Shown here: positions 1 through 11,768 of the stretch, piece by piece
How the letters are laid out: each line of letters begins with the position of its first letter
Numbering within the stretch: the first letter of the stretch is position 1
NCBI GenBank assembly: GCA_037783545.1
Contig: JBBELK010000550.1
Coordinates: 729,280-793,279 of the forward strand
Source: Henricia sp. BOLD:AAB3569
Lineage: Eukaryota > Echinodermata > Asteroidea > Spinulosida > Echinasteridae
Length of the DNA stretch: 64,000 bases
Direction: 5' to 3'
Translations under genes and position numbers: made by a program
The notes under the pieces: model-generated
What the model saw: the letters and a program-made list of their open reading frames with translations, nothing else
What the model was told of the DNA's origin: nothing
Database searches by the model: none

Positions 1-11
1 CTTTCACTTAC

Positions 12-117
12 CGTGTTTGTGCATGGCCTACCAGCCTGGTGCACTGCCGTGCGGTCGCCGTCGGAGAATCCAGCGAATATCTTGATGGCTTGCGGCCTTC
101 GTCATCGATGTCTTCCA
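12..117 (-). CDS. Probable internal exon of the EF-hand gene (third exon seen)
   Basis: On the minus strand this stretch is open and ends in a strong donor (ACACG, then GTAAGTG) at 11-10. An AG acceptor at 119-118 gives a phase-1 start, which matches the phase-1 end of the EF-hand exon at 522-746. The translation is acidic then basic, including VEDIDDEGRKPSRYS, and resembles no family I know. It ends in phase 2, so the gene continues to the left of the window. The upstream pyrimidine tract is weak, so the acceptor is uncertain. Linkage to the EF-hand exons is inferred from phase compatibility, strand and proximity. Confidence 0.4.
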
Positions 118-521
118 CTCTCGATTATTTTTTGGAGATTTCTCATTATGCACATTCCAAGGCATTTTTAAAATATGTCAAGTTACATGTACTTTATCTA
201 TTTATAAAACAAACTAAAACAAGATTTGCCTACTTTGAGTGCATTGCACCTTGCTTATTATAAACATGTAACGCCTTTTCCGATAAAGCCACTTCTTGAT
301 TTAAATAAGGTTTTTTCTTGAGTATGCTGTCATCAAAACAACCTGGACCACAAAGCTCTCTTTGAGGCGACATGCCGCGCCAACAGAGAGTGTGACTACT
401 GCAGTACTTGGTCGCGCGCACGTGGCCCGCGGTGAGGCACTTACGGCGGCAGTTCTTTGTGATCGATCTGTGGCCGACAAAATGGTGCGGCTCATTCATA
501 TTTTGTTCAAGCAAGCAGTAC

Positions 522-746
522 CTTTTTTTTGTAGCCGATATTTGAACTCCTCGAAGGTGATTTGCCTGTTGCTATCCTTGTCACCTGGCAACATGGACGC
601 TTCTGCCTTCTCGGGTGGGAAGCCCAGATCAACCTCAAATATTTTGTTCACTTCTCCAAGAGTGATAAATCCTGTGGCATTCTTGTCATACTTTGAGAAG
701 AGAATCTTCAAATCGCTGTCCTCAAAATGACTTATCTTCAATTTTC
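522..746 (-). CDS. EF-hand pair exon, copy A (internal exon of a calcium-binding gene)
   Basis: This 225-base exon lies between an acceptor with a pyrimidine run (TTTTTTTTAAAG) and a donor (AAAAG, then GTACTG), starting and ending in phase 1. It encodes about 75 residues with two EF-hand loops, DKNATGFITLGE and DKDSNRQITFEE. Both have acidic or oxygen-bearing ligands at loop positions 1, 3, 5 and 12, so both look able to bind calcium. The second loop has Arg instead of the usual Gly at position 6. The sister exon has an ATG where this one has ATA (733-735), so this copy cannot start translation there and should be internal. EF-hand proteins usually act as cytosolic calcium sensors or buffers; the specific gene is not recognised. 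Confidence 0.72.
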
Positions 747-2209
747 CTTTAAAAAAAAGAGATACGTTTACAGACCTTCGAAAACGAACTGCCAAAATTT
801 GGAGTTTGTCTTTTTGTAAATTTGTCCTCTTGTGGCTTTGTCCTTTGTTTGATTTTGATTTTGTCTTTCTGGAAATTTGTCCTCTTGCTATTTTGTTCTT
901 TGTTGTGAAGGTTGTTTTTCTAATTTTGGCCCTTTTGGCCGCCAATAGGCTCGAATCCTGAGAATGCCCTTACGAAGTTTACACTCATCCTAAGTTTGGT
1001 TGTTTCATATTAATGGTGATTATAAGCATATTCCATCCTGTAATTGGCGACTCGATCGCTGTTGGATTTAGTTGGTAAATAAATTTAGAAAAACAACAAA
1101 AACTAGAAATCTTGTCTTTGTCACTTTGACAAACACCGGGCTGTTTGGGTTTTTTGTATGCATGTATTTGTCATACTTGTTAAGACGTGTGTTTATGGTT
1201 TTATAAAAGTGATTGTGAAAGAGGAAGTGCCTTATCTTCAGCACCAAATATACCATAAAACTGTTTGATGTGAAGGCCAACACAAATAATACCTTAAAAG
1301 CATTAAGGAGTGAAAACAGAGGCAATGAAACAACTTTCAGTTTGTATAGCAACAAAACAATTTTCCCCACACGTTGGTGTGTGGGGTTTTCTTCCCACAT
1401 CCTAAACTGAGTATGCATTTCTTCCTGTTCTCTCGCCCTTCGTGGCCATGATGAAAACCTCTCTGCCATCTCTTGTGAATACAGGGCAACTAAGTCAGGT
1501 AACATAGCAGTAATCTGATTCCTTTAGGGGATCGTACGAATAAAGAAGACGAAGAAGGCAACAAAAAGCTTTTGTTTTGCAATTTGTCTTATTTAAATCA
1601 ATTGTTTAAACTAAAAATTATTAACATCATGTATAAACAAGGCTCGACAACTTTCCTTGAGTAAGTTTCATTAGTTTTGTCGAAGAGGTTCAGATTTAAA
1701 CGCCATACGAAAAACAAAACCTAAATTTGAGAATTTGCCAATTTTGACTTGGCATCCGCTATTGTCAAGGAAATTGTCTAGGCCTATGTCTGAGGTCCCG
1801 AAATGATTGATGGTTTGCATAACATTTAGAGTGATCCTCCTGGTGTTTAAATCTCTACGATTTGGACAAAACTGATGAAAGTCACCAAATATAATTTGTC
1901 AGCCAAAAACACAATGTTAGATGTAACAAGGAACATAAAAAAAATGAACCTCTTATGGAAAGGCCCAATACCGAAACAAGTTTGTACGTGAAAATGTTTA
2001 TATTCACAGAAATGTTTTAAGCAAGCCTACACAAGTGACGTATAAGAATGTCTGGTAAAAAAAAAAATTATTGGCAGCGAAAAAAAGCCACAAAAAGTGT
2101 GTGTTCGTCGTATGTGCAATATGAGGTATAGGGGCCAGTCTAGATAAAATGGCAAACAAATTTAGTACAGGAGATGTAAATATACACAGTTATGTCACAC
2201 AAGCAGTAC
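747..2209. other. Intron between the two EF-hand exons
   Basis: AT-rich sequence with no recognisable exon. Around 1365-1440 there is a short SINE-tail-like stretch (GTGTGTGGGGTTTTCTTCCC) that recurs in inverted form near 14215 and 6990. Nothing else is recognised. Confidence 0.5.
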
Positions 2210-2434
2210 CTTTTCTTTGTACCAAATATTTGAACTCCTTGAAGCCGATTTGCCTGTTGCTCTCTTTGTCACCTGGCAACATGGACGCTTCTGCGTTCTC
2301 AGGTGGGAAGCCCAGATCAACCTCAAGGATGTTTTTCACTTTTCCAGAAGTGATAAATCCTGTGGCACCCTTGTCATGCTTTGAGAAGAGAATCTTCAAA
2401 TCCTTGTCCTCAAAATGACTCATCTTTAATTTTC
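2210..2434 (-). CDS. EF-hand pair exon, copy B (tandem duplicate of copy A)
   Basis: This exon has the same 225-base length, acceptor and donor context and phase 1-1 boundaries as the exon at 522-746, with high protein identity (LKILFSKHDKGATGFIT, LGFPPENAEASMLPGDKE). Because both exons are symmetric they can be spliced in series without a frameshift, as in a protein with repeated EF-hand pairs. The first loop is damaged: loop position 12, normally Glu, is Lys (DKGATGFITSGK), so calcium binding there is probably lost. The second loop (DKESNRQIGFKE) keeps its ends. An ATG at 2421-2423 could serve as a start if this were a first exon, but the pyrimidine-rich acceptor suggests an upstream exon that I could not find within the window. 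Confidence 0.7.
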
Positions 2435-2521
2435 CTTTAAAAAAAAGATACGTTTACAGAAATTTGAAAACGAACTGCCAAAATTTGGGGTTTCCTCAAA
2501 ACGTACATGTGATGTGTGGAG

Positions 2522-2644
2522 TTAAAGGCACATGCTCCTCAGCAATGCGCGCCCGCCAAATTCGTGCTCGAAACACGCAGCTCCATGCCTTTGCTATGGA
2601 GCTGCGTATTGAGTGGCACACATTTGGCGGGCGCGCATTTTTAA
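2522..2644. mobile_element. TTAA-flanked foldback MITE, copy 1 (right end truncated)
   Basis: First of five copies of a ~138-base foldback element beginning AGGCACAGGCTCGTC, with a central CAGCTCCATGCC..GGAGCTGCG hairpin. Left TTAA at 2522-2525. The right terminal repeat is lost: the sequence stops after GGGCGCGCA and runs into T-rich DNA. Other copies start near 29278, 32539, 37806 and 56252. Confidence 0.8.
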
Positions 2645-2689
2645 TTTTTTTTATTCAGCCAATGCAGAAACGTTAAAAACGGCTTACAT

Positions 2690-3430
2690 CGGTAATTACA
2701 TTGTTCCTCGAGCTCAAACATAATACATCATATAAAAACAATAAAAGTGACAAACAAATAACATAATTTGCAATTATACAACGAACAACAATAACGAATG
2801 CCCAACTGCCCACCAACACCAATCAAATACAGTTACTGACTATTAAGACCCATTAAACGCACGCACTGCCGATGGATAAAAACTGTTTAATAAAAACGCT
2901 TACTACCTCGAAAGGACCGAAGACGACGATTGGACGGTAAAAATATAAAATATGCATGTGCTGGATGGGACTTGTTGTCCATAATGATTTTATTACGATT
3001 GCTCATTCTGTCCCTATAGATAGATTATAATGATGGTAAGTTGACACCGATAATCCTCTTTGCTGAACGCACAACAGAGTTCAACTTATGGAGATCATTT
3101 ACCGAAATTCGACCAAACCTAACAATAATGGATCAACAAAGAATACTTTCAATAATAACCCGATAGAAATTTACAAGAACGTTTTGAATGAATTAAGACT
3201 ACGCAAGAAAAACAATCGTTGACGAGCCTTCTTCAAAATTTCTCACCCCAACTAAGATCATTCGTAATGTGTGTGCCAAGCAGTTTAAAGGTCTCAACTT
3301 GATCCACAACCGTGCCATCAATATAAACAGGTTCTTTGGAGTTCTTGTGCTTCTTACGGAAATCCACTATTTTCCTTGGTTTTGTCAACATTTAAAACAA
3401 GGTTGTGTTCTTTACACCAGTTGACGTCTT
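2690..3430 (-). pseudogene. Degenerate LINE reverse-transcriptase fragment
   Basis: Read on the minus strand, pieces resemble the C-terminal part of L2/CR1/Rex-like non-LTR retrotransposon polyproteins: WCKEHNLVLNVDKTK near 3420-3375, then DFRKKHKNSKEPVYIDGTV and FKLLGTHITNDLSWGEKF to about 3235, then QRLFFLRSLNSFKTF. The pieces lie in different frames with stops between them, so the copy is dead. The 5' part of the element is missing. The clade is inferred from remembered motif style. Confidence 0.6.
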
Positions 3431-5378
3431 CCCATACTGACGAACAGACACTTTTTATCAAATTTCGTTTTTTGACATGTTTGGGGTTCTTGGGGTGTCC
3501 CCTTTCATTTCTGAACATTTCAAACCAAGATATTGTCTTGTTTTTGAGTTATGAAACATCTGAAAATGACGAACAACCCCATTTTGCTTAAAAAGTTTTT
3601 CCCATACTGACGAACATGGATTCTTGGTTGGTGACCGTTCACTGCTTCTGCGTATTACAACACAGCGCGCTGGTACCGGGTACCAACCAATATCGCGCGA
3701 AGCTGAACGCTGTTTTTACGTAAGAAAAATCAATAAATATAGAAATATATGGAATTTTACAAAATGTTAGCTTGTGGATATTTTGTTTTTTCTCATACCG
3801 ACGAACACGTTCACAGCTTTATAACTGCTCAGATATTAATAAAAGAAATGGAAAATACGTAATTAATTAAAGTTTAGACATTAAGCAAGAAGGTTATTAA
3901 ACAAAAAAAGTGGAATTTTATTTTCAAAAACGGTGAATTAAAAGAACCAAAATAGGTCCAACTAAAAACTCGAATTACTCGAAACTGCAATTTGGCATGT
4001 TTGGCCATGTTCGGCCAAAGCAGCCGCTTTACACAAATCTCCACTGGTGTTCACACCCAACCATGCACAGACTATGGAATTCCATAACAGACCGATAACC
4101 CAACTTGGTGACCCAGGTTCAGGGCAAGTACGTTTCACTCCCATAGACTGTGTGGACATTCGGTTTCGCGCATCGTGGGGGATCACTACCTAATGCATAC
4201 CTAATGAGGACGCATATATATAGCAACGCGAAATTCGCGGTGTAAATAGCGGCCTTTAACAGTTTATAAACCCACCGGATTTAAAGTGACGAACTTCCAA
4301 GCATCCAAAACACCTTTATGGAAGTTTATTGTAGCTATCTCCCAAAGATGAATTACTTAAAACAATTGTAAGTGCCCACATTTCGCCTTTCCTCGGTTGC
4401 TAGGTTGCTCGATACATGCACCCAAAATGGTCAACTTTAATTGAAAGGAAATTTAAATATGGAAGTTGTCAAGAGCATTACAGTTACTGTAAGACATTTG
4501 ATTTGGAGCATTGTTAAAATTACTATAATATATGGTATTTTTATCTTACTACGCTTTTTTTCTGTTTGCTTTTACCGATATGAATGAAGGATAGATTAGA
4601 GTGGCATTCGCTAGTTTTCGGACACTGTGAATTGCATCATACGCCGGAAAACAAATAAGTTTCAAAATTTTACAAGGGATGCACAATCCAATCAACAGAA
4701 CGTTTAGTCTAGAATTGGGCCATCCACATTTGTTTTTGCCTCTTAAAATTAATGTCCAATGCAAAATCCAAAATTAGCTAGAATATGACGATTTCACATA
4801 GAAAACTGATATTTACCAATTTTATAGAGAGCGTGCAAAAAGCACTGCGTCTCCAATCTCCAGCTGTAGGGCTACTCATTTATTCACAACACTGCAATAA
4901 TTTGAGAGTTTTACACTAAAGTTCAAAATATGATAGGGAAATAACAAAAAATACCAATTTAATTCAATGAAACTACATGTAATAAGAATATCATATTGAC
5001 ACTTAAATATTTAAAGTTGTTACATGGAAGTTGTCTCAGTCATCATTTAAGAGAATAATGAGTATTTAACTGCAAATTGGTTGGAGAAAACAAATTTAAA
5101 AAGTATATCCATGAAACAAAAGACATTGTGTTTTGTGGCTTATGATGCATGAATCCGCCGCCGCAACACGATACAATTTATTGAAAACTAGCGAATGGGG
5201 CTCTATTTTACCCTTTATTCGTATTGCTAAAAGCAAACAGAAAAAAATGTAAAATAAAAATGTCATAGTCATTTTAACCTTGCTCAAATGTCTCACTGTA
5301 ATAATATGCACTTGAAATATTCCATAGGGTTTACATTTCATATCAAAGTTGACAATTTTGGGTGCATGTATCGAGCAA
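3431..5378. other. Gene-free stretch
   Basis: AT-rich DNA with no convincing exon. A phrase close to CCCATACTGACGAAC recurs three times (about 3433, 3601 and 3796), suggesting one degenerate repetitive unit. Otherwise nothing is recognised. Confidence 0.4.
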
Positions 5379-5623
5379 CCTATTGATAGCTTTCTCATGA
5401 CGTCATGTCGTGTGTCAAACAACGCTGCGCCACTGCGGAAGCAATGCGCGCGCGCGCCGCGTGTGTCCATAGCACGCGTAACGCTCTGTACGAAGGCTCC
5501 CATTGGTGAACTAAACCGCGCTACGCCCACCAGAGACACACGCAACGCGCACGCACATCACTTCCACAATTAATTGACTTACAAAATGGCGTATTTGCAC
5601 GTGTTCGAATACTATCTATAGGA
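5379..5623. mobile_element. Foldback element, GCGTGCGCG family, copy 1
   Basis: Palindromic element of ~245 bases. Its ends resemble CCTATTGA(G)CTCG..TGACGTCA and CACGTGTTCGAA, and its core contains GCGCACGCACAT facing its complement around CCATTGGTGAACTAAACCGCG. Clearer copies are at 21311-21566 and 61752-62000. No coding capacity, so non-autonomous. Confidence 0.65.
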
Positions 5624-5890
5624 ACGGCGAAATGTGGCCACTTACAGATGTTTTAAGTAATTGATCTTTGGGGGATAGCTACAATAAACTTTCATGAAGG
5701 TGTATTTGGTGCTCGTGATTTTGTGATTTTTTTTCGCGTTGCTACATACGCCCTCATATAATGCATTAGGTAGTGACCTCCACGACGTGCGAAACCCAAT
5801 GTCCACTTGAAACTTACGTGAGGGGTTGCGGGCTTTACACGCTCGCTCCCTTGCTCAAATGCATGACTTGGAGTTCCGTTTTCATGAAAA

Positions 5891-5972
5891 TCACACCCCG
5901 CCCGCTCCCTCCCCCTCCTTCCCCACCCCCACCCCCACCTCCCCCCGCCCCACCACCCCCCCCCCCCCTCCC
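5891..5972. repeat. C-rich low-complexity tract
   Basis: About 80 bases of almost uninterrupted cytosine with scattered T and A (CCCACCCCC type). Apparent Pro- or Gly-rich reading frames here are artefacts of composition. Confidence 0.9.
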
Positions 5973-6189
5973 CCAAACCACCCTACGCCTATGGGTTCTA
6001 TACATATATCCGGGTAGGCCTAACCATGGACCCGTAAACGGGGCTTCGGAACTTCCGCCCAGTTTTCCACCCAAAATCTGTGGCAAACTCAAGAAAATGA
6101 AATTTGTTTTTTGGGTCTGATACAAGCTCACTAGGTGGACTCACCCAAACTTTGAAATATTCCGAAGAGTACGCATCGATCCGATGTCC

Positions 6190-6965
6190 AGTTTCGGTTA
6201 AATCGGCGGAGGTTCCGAAGCCTGTTAACGGTAAAATGTACATTAATTTTACGGTAGAAAACCACTAGGGCATGTATATAAAAAAAGAAAAGAAAAAATA
6301 CAGCTAGTGCATTAAGAGGAAAACCTCACCTTAACAAAAATACCTTCTTGCTGATTACGTCTCTGCTTAGAAACTGTGGCAGTTTCAGAAAAAAATATAA
6401 AAAAATCCGGACTAAAACTGATTAGGAAATACCTGAGGATATACGCTATTGCGAAACTGGTTCCGGGGAAAACCCATTTTTAGAAGTATGGCACGCCAAA
6501 GCAAATTTAATAAAATCACCATAAATTACTACCAAGCTAGTAACCGTACCTAGACGTACGGGGCCAATTTCATGAAGCTGTTTAGCAGCTGATTTTGTGC
6601 TAAGCCTTCGGCTATTTCATGGAGACTGTAACCTTAAGCACTGCTAATAGACTACTCAAGTGAAAACGTCACCCTTTGTGCGTTACCAAGGTTACTGGGT
6701 CTACACTAAAACCAGTGAACTGTTTCCCTGCGCTTTACCAATGGGCGTTTCAGATTGCCAGCGAATGTTTAGACCCAATTACCATGGCAACTGACGTCAC
6801 ACTTTAGTAGTCTAATGCTAATTGCTAAACGTTTGATGGCTTCAGAGACAAAACATTGCTAAACACTGTAGTATTAGTAGTGACGCAACAATTCCCGTTT
6901 CCAAGCTTGTGTATGCCTATTACTAGCACGCCGCGGTCGTGAAATACCGCTAACGTTTATTTAGC
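6190..6965. repeat. Segmental direct duplication, copy 1 (carries an inserted MITE)
   Basis: Shares long diverged identity in the same orientation with about 12015-12540. Landmarks present in both are ACGCTATTGCGAAACTGG, GGCACGCCAAAGCAAAT, CACGCCGCGGTCG and the CAATTTCATGAAGCTG end of a foldback family. Copy 1 has about 165 extra bases at 6648-6814, a separate MITE. Confidence 0.75.
6648..6814. mobile_element. TAGACT-TIR MITE, copy 1 (diverged)
   Basis: Ends TAGACTACTCAAGTGA / ACTTTAGTAGTCTA, with inner GTCACC..GGTAACT and a TTTAGACCCAATTACCATGG core. It matches better copies at 13532-13705 and 40566-40735, whose ends are TAGACTGCCGAAGTGA. The related segment at 12420 lacks it. TA-containing ends suggest a Tc1/mariner-type non-autonomous element. 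Confidence 0.65.
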
Positions 6966-7204
6966 ACCTTTCTTTATATATACATATATTTAGAGATGGG
7001 ATGAAAACCCCACACACCCCCTCCCCCTACGCACGCACACCACCCCTCCCCTCCCCCAACCCCCTCCTCAGCTACGCCGCTGCCCGAGTATCGTTCGCGC
7101 GTGCAGGGCTGGAGTATACTCGCGTTAACATGTAGAGTACACGCTCGAACAAAGCACCTGCATTGACCTATCGTACTTGACCTTCACATTTGCGCATGCG
7201 CACA

Positions 7205-7454
7205 ATTAGCCTTTTAGAGGTATGGCGGAACAAAAGGAGAGGGCGCAATTTCATTTGGGTATGAATTTTTTTAACAACTGTATTTCTTTCCAAAAACTTA
7301 ATTGAAATGTTGCAATTATAATACAGAGACAGAATTTCAAATAATATAAATAAGTGCAAAGTGAAAAATGCTGTTATATTGCATTTTACTCGATTTTATA
7401 CCCACTTCAAAGAGCGCCCTCTATTGTGTCCGCCATACTTCAAAAAGGCTAATT
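7205..7454. mobile_element. Foldback MITE, AATTAGCCTTTT family, copy 1
   Basis: Terminal inverted repeats of ~60 bases: AATTAGCCTTTT..GTATGGCGGAACAAAAG on the left and TGTCCGCCATACTTCAAA..GGCTAATT on the right. A near-copy occupies 63099-63334. No coding capacity. Confidence 0.75.
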
Positions 7455-7599
7455 GATTTTGGAGCAAATAGCCTTGTATTTTATCACACGGCGAGTCGAA
7501 ATTTTGCCCCACGATTTCACCAAAACAAGACATCGGATCGATGCTTACTCGTCGGAATATTTAAACGCTTGGATGAGTGCATGCACCTATTGATCAAAT

Positions 7600-7850
7600 A
7601 GTCGTTTTCATCGAGTTTCGAGCTGAAATTTTGAGTTTCGAGTCGAAATTTTCGAATTTCGAGTCAAATTTGAGTCAAAAATTTCGATCAGAAATTCCAC
7701 TTTTCGAGTCAAAAATTTCACTTTTCGAGTCAAACATTCCACCTTTCGAGTCAAATTCCAATTTAAGTTAAAAAAACCAGTTTTCGAGTCAGAAATACCA
7801 GTTTTTGAGTCAGAAATACTAGTTTTCGAGTCAAAAATTCGAGATCACCC
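7600..7850. repeat. Degenerate CGAGTCAAAAATTTC tandem repeat
   Basis: About 250 bases of imperfect units built on TTTCGAGTCAAAAATTCCA. The inverse complement of the same unit (ACTCGAAAACTGGAATTTC) forms a matching block at 11769-11930, so the two face each other 4 kb apart. Confidence 0.8.
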
Positions 7851-8349
7851 AGTGGTAATTTGGCACACAAATGACCAATCATGGTACCGTACACACCAGA
7901 CAATACAATATTCACTTTTTGGTAAATTTAGTTTACTATAGGCCGTGAATTAAGCCACAAGCAAGTTCAAAATGTTATATAAAGGGACGTCATGATCTAG
8001 CTACTTGGGCCATGCTCCTTGAGGTGACCCCATTTAAGACAATTTCACGAAAAGTACCGATGACAAGTATAATTTCACTCTTTTTTACTGTCTTTGCATG
8101 GTTAAAAGTCTGTTTTAAAGTTTACTATACATGTATAGGTCCTGAATTTAGCCACAAGTTCAAGATTTTATATATAGCCCACATATGGGACATCATTTAT
8201 CATAATTTTAGCTACTTGGGCCAAACTCCTTGAGGTAACCACATTTAAGACAATTTCGTGAAAAGTACTGATGACAAGTCAGCTATTTAAAAATCAAGTG
8301 CACCATTTAGCAGCCAAAATTGGAGAATAATGAACTTGATTAAATTAAG

Positions 8350-8711
8350 TACTCTCTAAATGTAAAAGAGTGAAAAACTCACTCTTCAAAAGAGTGACTC
8401 CCTTATAAAACCACTCGGAAACAGTGAAAATCACTCTAAAAAGAGGGAAATTCTGTAAAAAGAGTGGCAATCACTCCAAAAAGAGTGCAAAAACCACTCA
8501 CAGAAGGAGCCATATAAAGGACAGCTCTTTTTCGAGCTGTCCTTTATATGGCTCCTTCTTTGAGTGTTTTTTGCACTCTTTTTGGAGTGATTGCCACTCT
8601 TTTTACAGAATTTCCCTCTTTTTAGAGTGATTTTCACTGTTTCCGAGTGGTTTTATAAGGGAGTCACTCTTTTGAAGAGTGAGTTTTTCATTCTTTTACA
8701 TTTAGAGAGTA
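8350..8711. repeat. Near-perfect 362-base palindrome (178-base hairpin arms)
   Basis: Bases 8350-8527 pair with 8711-8534 without any gap and with only a handful of mismatches, around a 6-base T-rich loop. The ends are TACTCTCTAAATG / CATTTAGAGAGTA. The arms are built from spaced AAAGAGTG/CACTC motifs. A transcript would fold into a long double-stranded hairpin. There is no coding signal: the similar reading frames on the two strands are only a consequence of the palindrome. High arm identity implies a young element or ongoing arm conversion. Confidence 0.95.
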
Positions 8712-8866
8712 GGTTATCAAGCATACACATGTATCAGGTGATAAGTGCTACATGTCTCGAGTATAGGGGCTTTCACTTTGACCTGAGGTAACTATTGCTT
8801 GTCTTCCACGTGATATTTTGCAAGCAGCCCCGTGCGTTTTCCCACATGGCTCCATTGTTCTCTCCA

Positions 8867-9108
8867 GGGGCCAATTTCATAAAGCAATTAAGCAGAAAAA
8901 TTTGCTTAATCAATAATTTGTTTGCTTTATAAAAATGGGTCAATAGTCGAAATTACATGTCAACTTGTGTTTTTCACAAGAATATCCGCTATTCTTGCTA
9001 AAACACAAGTTGAAGTACAATTTTGTTTATTAACCCATTTTTATAAAGCACACAATTTTTTGATTAAGCAAATTGTTCTGCTTAACTGCTTTATGAAATT
9101 CGCCCCTG
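8867..9108. mobile_element. Foldback MITE, CCAATTTCATAAAGC family, copy 1
   Basis: Starts GGGGCCAATTTCATAAAGC and ends GCTTTATGAAATTCGCCCC, with inner arms TTTATAAAAATGGGT and ACAAGTTG(A) around an AAGAATA stretch. Related copies: 13897-14142, 25307-25505, 62463-62700, and end fragments near 6570 and 12345. Confidence 0.85.
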
Positions 9109-10703
9109 ATCTGGAGGGCAAGCAAATAGTGATCAATGACCTTTTGACCCCATGTGAAAGTGCCCATACTTAGCTGAAATGTTTTTGCACAAACTGCATT
9201 CATTTTATTAAAAAAGTCAGTTTTATTTCATGCTGTAGAGTGGGGGGTATACGGCACTCCTCTTATTTCCTGAAAATATGTATACGGTATTGCACACCAA
9301 GCACAAACGTACTTTAGCACGTGCATTCATAAATCACATTCAATTGAACCCACAATAATATTTATTTATATCCAGTAGACCACAACAAATGCACTGATAA
9401 AAAACGAACAAACAGTTAGGCCTAAGTATTGTTTGTACGCATTGTTTGTTATCCACGCACTTCGTCTTCACTTTCGCTGCCACTGCTATCATCACTGATT
9501 GGAACGGCATCGTCTGAATGGTTGGAGAGCCCCATTTTGACGTATTTTCGAGCCCCACTTTTTACTAAAATGTCCAAGGACTACTTTAGTTCAAGTAGTC
9601 CTGTAGATTTGAAGAAAAAAGTATGCCACAAACATTTTACACACATTTGGAAGTTCAACTCATTTAAGTCAAGTTCAATTTAGACGACTGTCCACTCAAG
9701 GGAGAGAAAATTACATCAACTTTAGTAACATTTTGGCAAATTGTTGATTTAAAAATAAATAAGCTAAGAAATAATTAGTACCCCGCAAAAACTAAAAAAT
9801 CATGTTATAAACCCAGGTGTGTGAGTGGAGAACCACCCAAAAATCTGAAGAAAATCTTAAACTTCAATCGTGAGGCTTAAATTGCAAGCGCGAAGCCCTA
9901 AGCTCTAAACGACATGGGGTCCGGGGCCCGCTTAAGTTGCATTGGCATCTTGATGAATTAATGTCCCCAGATGGTGCATTTTATGGCTTCGAGAATGGAA
10001 TTTTTTTACTGAATGCCGGCTTGCACATGGCGTGTGCAAGTGGCAAGTACCGTGCTGTATAAAAACAAGCGGAAAATAAAATGAACGCTTACGCATGGGG
10101 AAAAGGCGGAAATATGTCGAGAGAAAAAAAAAAGCGGAAATTAGATTTTGGCAAAAAAAAAAAAAATGAAATCAGCTAAAAATCTGAAATTTCACACCCC
10201 TGTAACTAGACTGGTTCCCGTCCACATATTCCACACAAGAGAATATAAGGACAGTTAAAGGGCGCTTCATCTTGATTTGCAATTGGTCGTCTTTGCGCGT
10301 GCGCATTGTGTTTTTTATATTTAAAAATTGGCCAAGCCCTTTGCTTTAGGCAATGTACTTTATTTACATAATTAGATATGTTCGACACGCACGGCCAAGT
10401 TACAAATGTCAATGCAAAATCGGCGCACTTCTGCCCGTCATGGCTGCCCTTTACCGATCCCTATATTTTCGCAATAAGCGAACCAATCTATAGGGATCGG
10501 GAACCAATCTACCCTGTAACTTGCCAGAAAAGAGCAAAAATAAAATACATGTACTTCATAAAAATGCAAAGTACACAACATAGCCTTCACATGGAATTTC
10601 AGAGATCAAGAATTGTTTTTACGAGTATGACAGCTGGGAAATATTTTAAGCCTCTGCAAAATGTCTCCAAAAATGTTTGTGGTGATCAGAAAATGTTTGC
10701 GAC
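9109..10703. other. Gene-free stretch
   Basis: No supported gene. A hairpin with arms GATCCCTATA / TATAGGGATC lies at about 10455-10500. A stretch starting AGACTGGTTCCCGTCCACATA (about 10209) resembles the flank of other elements near 13390 and 14733. Confidence 0.4.
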
Positions 10704-10984
10704 CAGGGGCGGATCCAGAATTTTGAAAAGGGGGGGGGGGGGGGTGAAATTTTGAAGCATGAAATGCTGATGACAATGAAATAGGGAGCGCGTAGCGCGA
10801 AGCCCTGACGTCTTCTAGATGGTTTCTAGATGCTGTGGTGCGATCTGAGGCAATATTTAACCACTTTAAGCAGAAAAAAATGTGCACAAAAAAAGTGGGT
10901 TTTTTTGGAAAAGGGGGGAGGGGGGGGGGGGGGGGGGGGGGGGGTCGGGGCGTGCGCCCCCCACGCCCCCTGGATCCGCCCCTG
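10704..10984. mobile_element. Non-autonomous DNA transposon with CAGGGGCGGATCCAG ends
   Basis: Left end CAGGGGCGGATCCAG at 10704 and right end CTGGATCCGCCCCTG at 10970-10984 form perfect terminal inverted repeats. Such ends are common in small non-autonomous DNA elements of many marine animals (established pattern, superfamily not assigned). The interior has two poly-G runs (10730-10744 and about 10917-10944). A related copy is at 54541-54728. Confidence 0.75.
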
Positions 10985-11768
10985 ACGACGATCAGTAAAT
11001 GTTTTTGGATTGCTTTAATCTATTTGATGGCTTAACAGTTAAATTAAAGGTTAAACCATACTATAAATGAACCATCCTAACTCAAATCACAGAAGTTAAT
11101 GTTCTTTCAGAATCATATCCCGACATCACAAAATACTGGCTAAAAACAATCTTTTTAGCCACAAATTTGTAGATCCAAAATTCCGAAGAGTACTCAGTGT
11201 CTTTAACACGCTTCCCCTTTAGTTAATCTTGCAAAATCATGTACAAATTGTTATCATAAATAGTTTGTAAATTTTATACACCAATTAATAATGCACTACG
11301 GTGAGCTGGCGGGAAAAAAAATGGAGCACGTGACTTTGTTGGCGGGAAACTTTTAAGTGGTGTACCACAATACCAACCAAGAGGGCGCTATATCATTGGA
11401 CCATTGAGCTAGTCTGTAATGTATACTGCCCATCCCAAATTTACATACAGGTGTGTACCCTATGACACATGCATGCTGTTTGCTTAAACTAAAGTAACAT
11501 AAATAAAGCATCTTTGCATAATGTGGTTGCTCATGCAAGCGTGGAAAAATTTAAGTTTGGAGGAAGTAACGATAATTAGAAATTTGGATGGCACATGCAC
11601 CTCTATAGTTAACTCAATAAACATTTCATCTTAGTGTCAATATATTTTTGCCATATGTCATTTTCCCCCAAATTTCAACTGCCAATTTAAACAAAACCAA
11701 TATTTGCATTTGCGTACAAATTTAGTATGTTGCAAAAATTCAATTTTCTACATTTGGGATTCCTTTTT

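Noticed and set aside
5692..6131. Pro-rich and Gly-rich reading frames over the C tract
   Set aside because: They arise from cytosine runs; no splice sites or codon signal.
8424..8637. Two nearly identical 68-residue frames on opposite strands
   Set aside because: Produced by the palindrome at 8350-8711, not by a gene.
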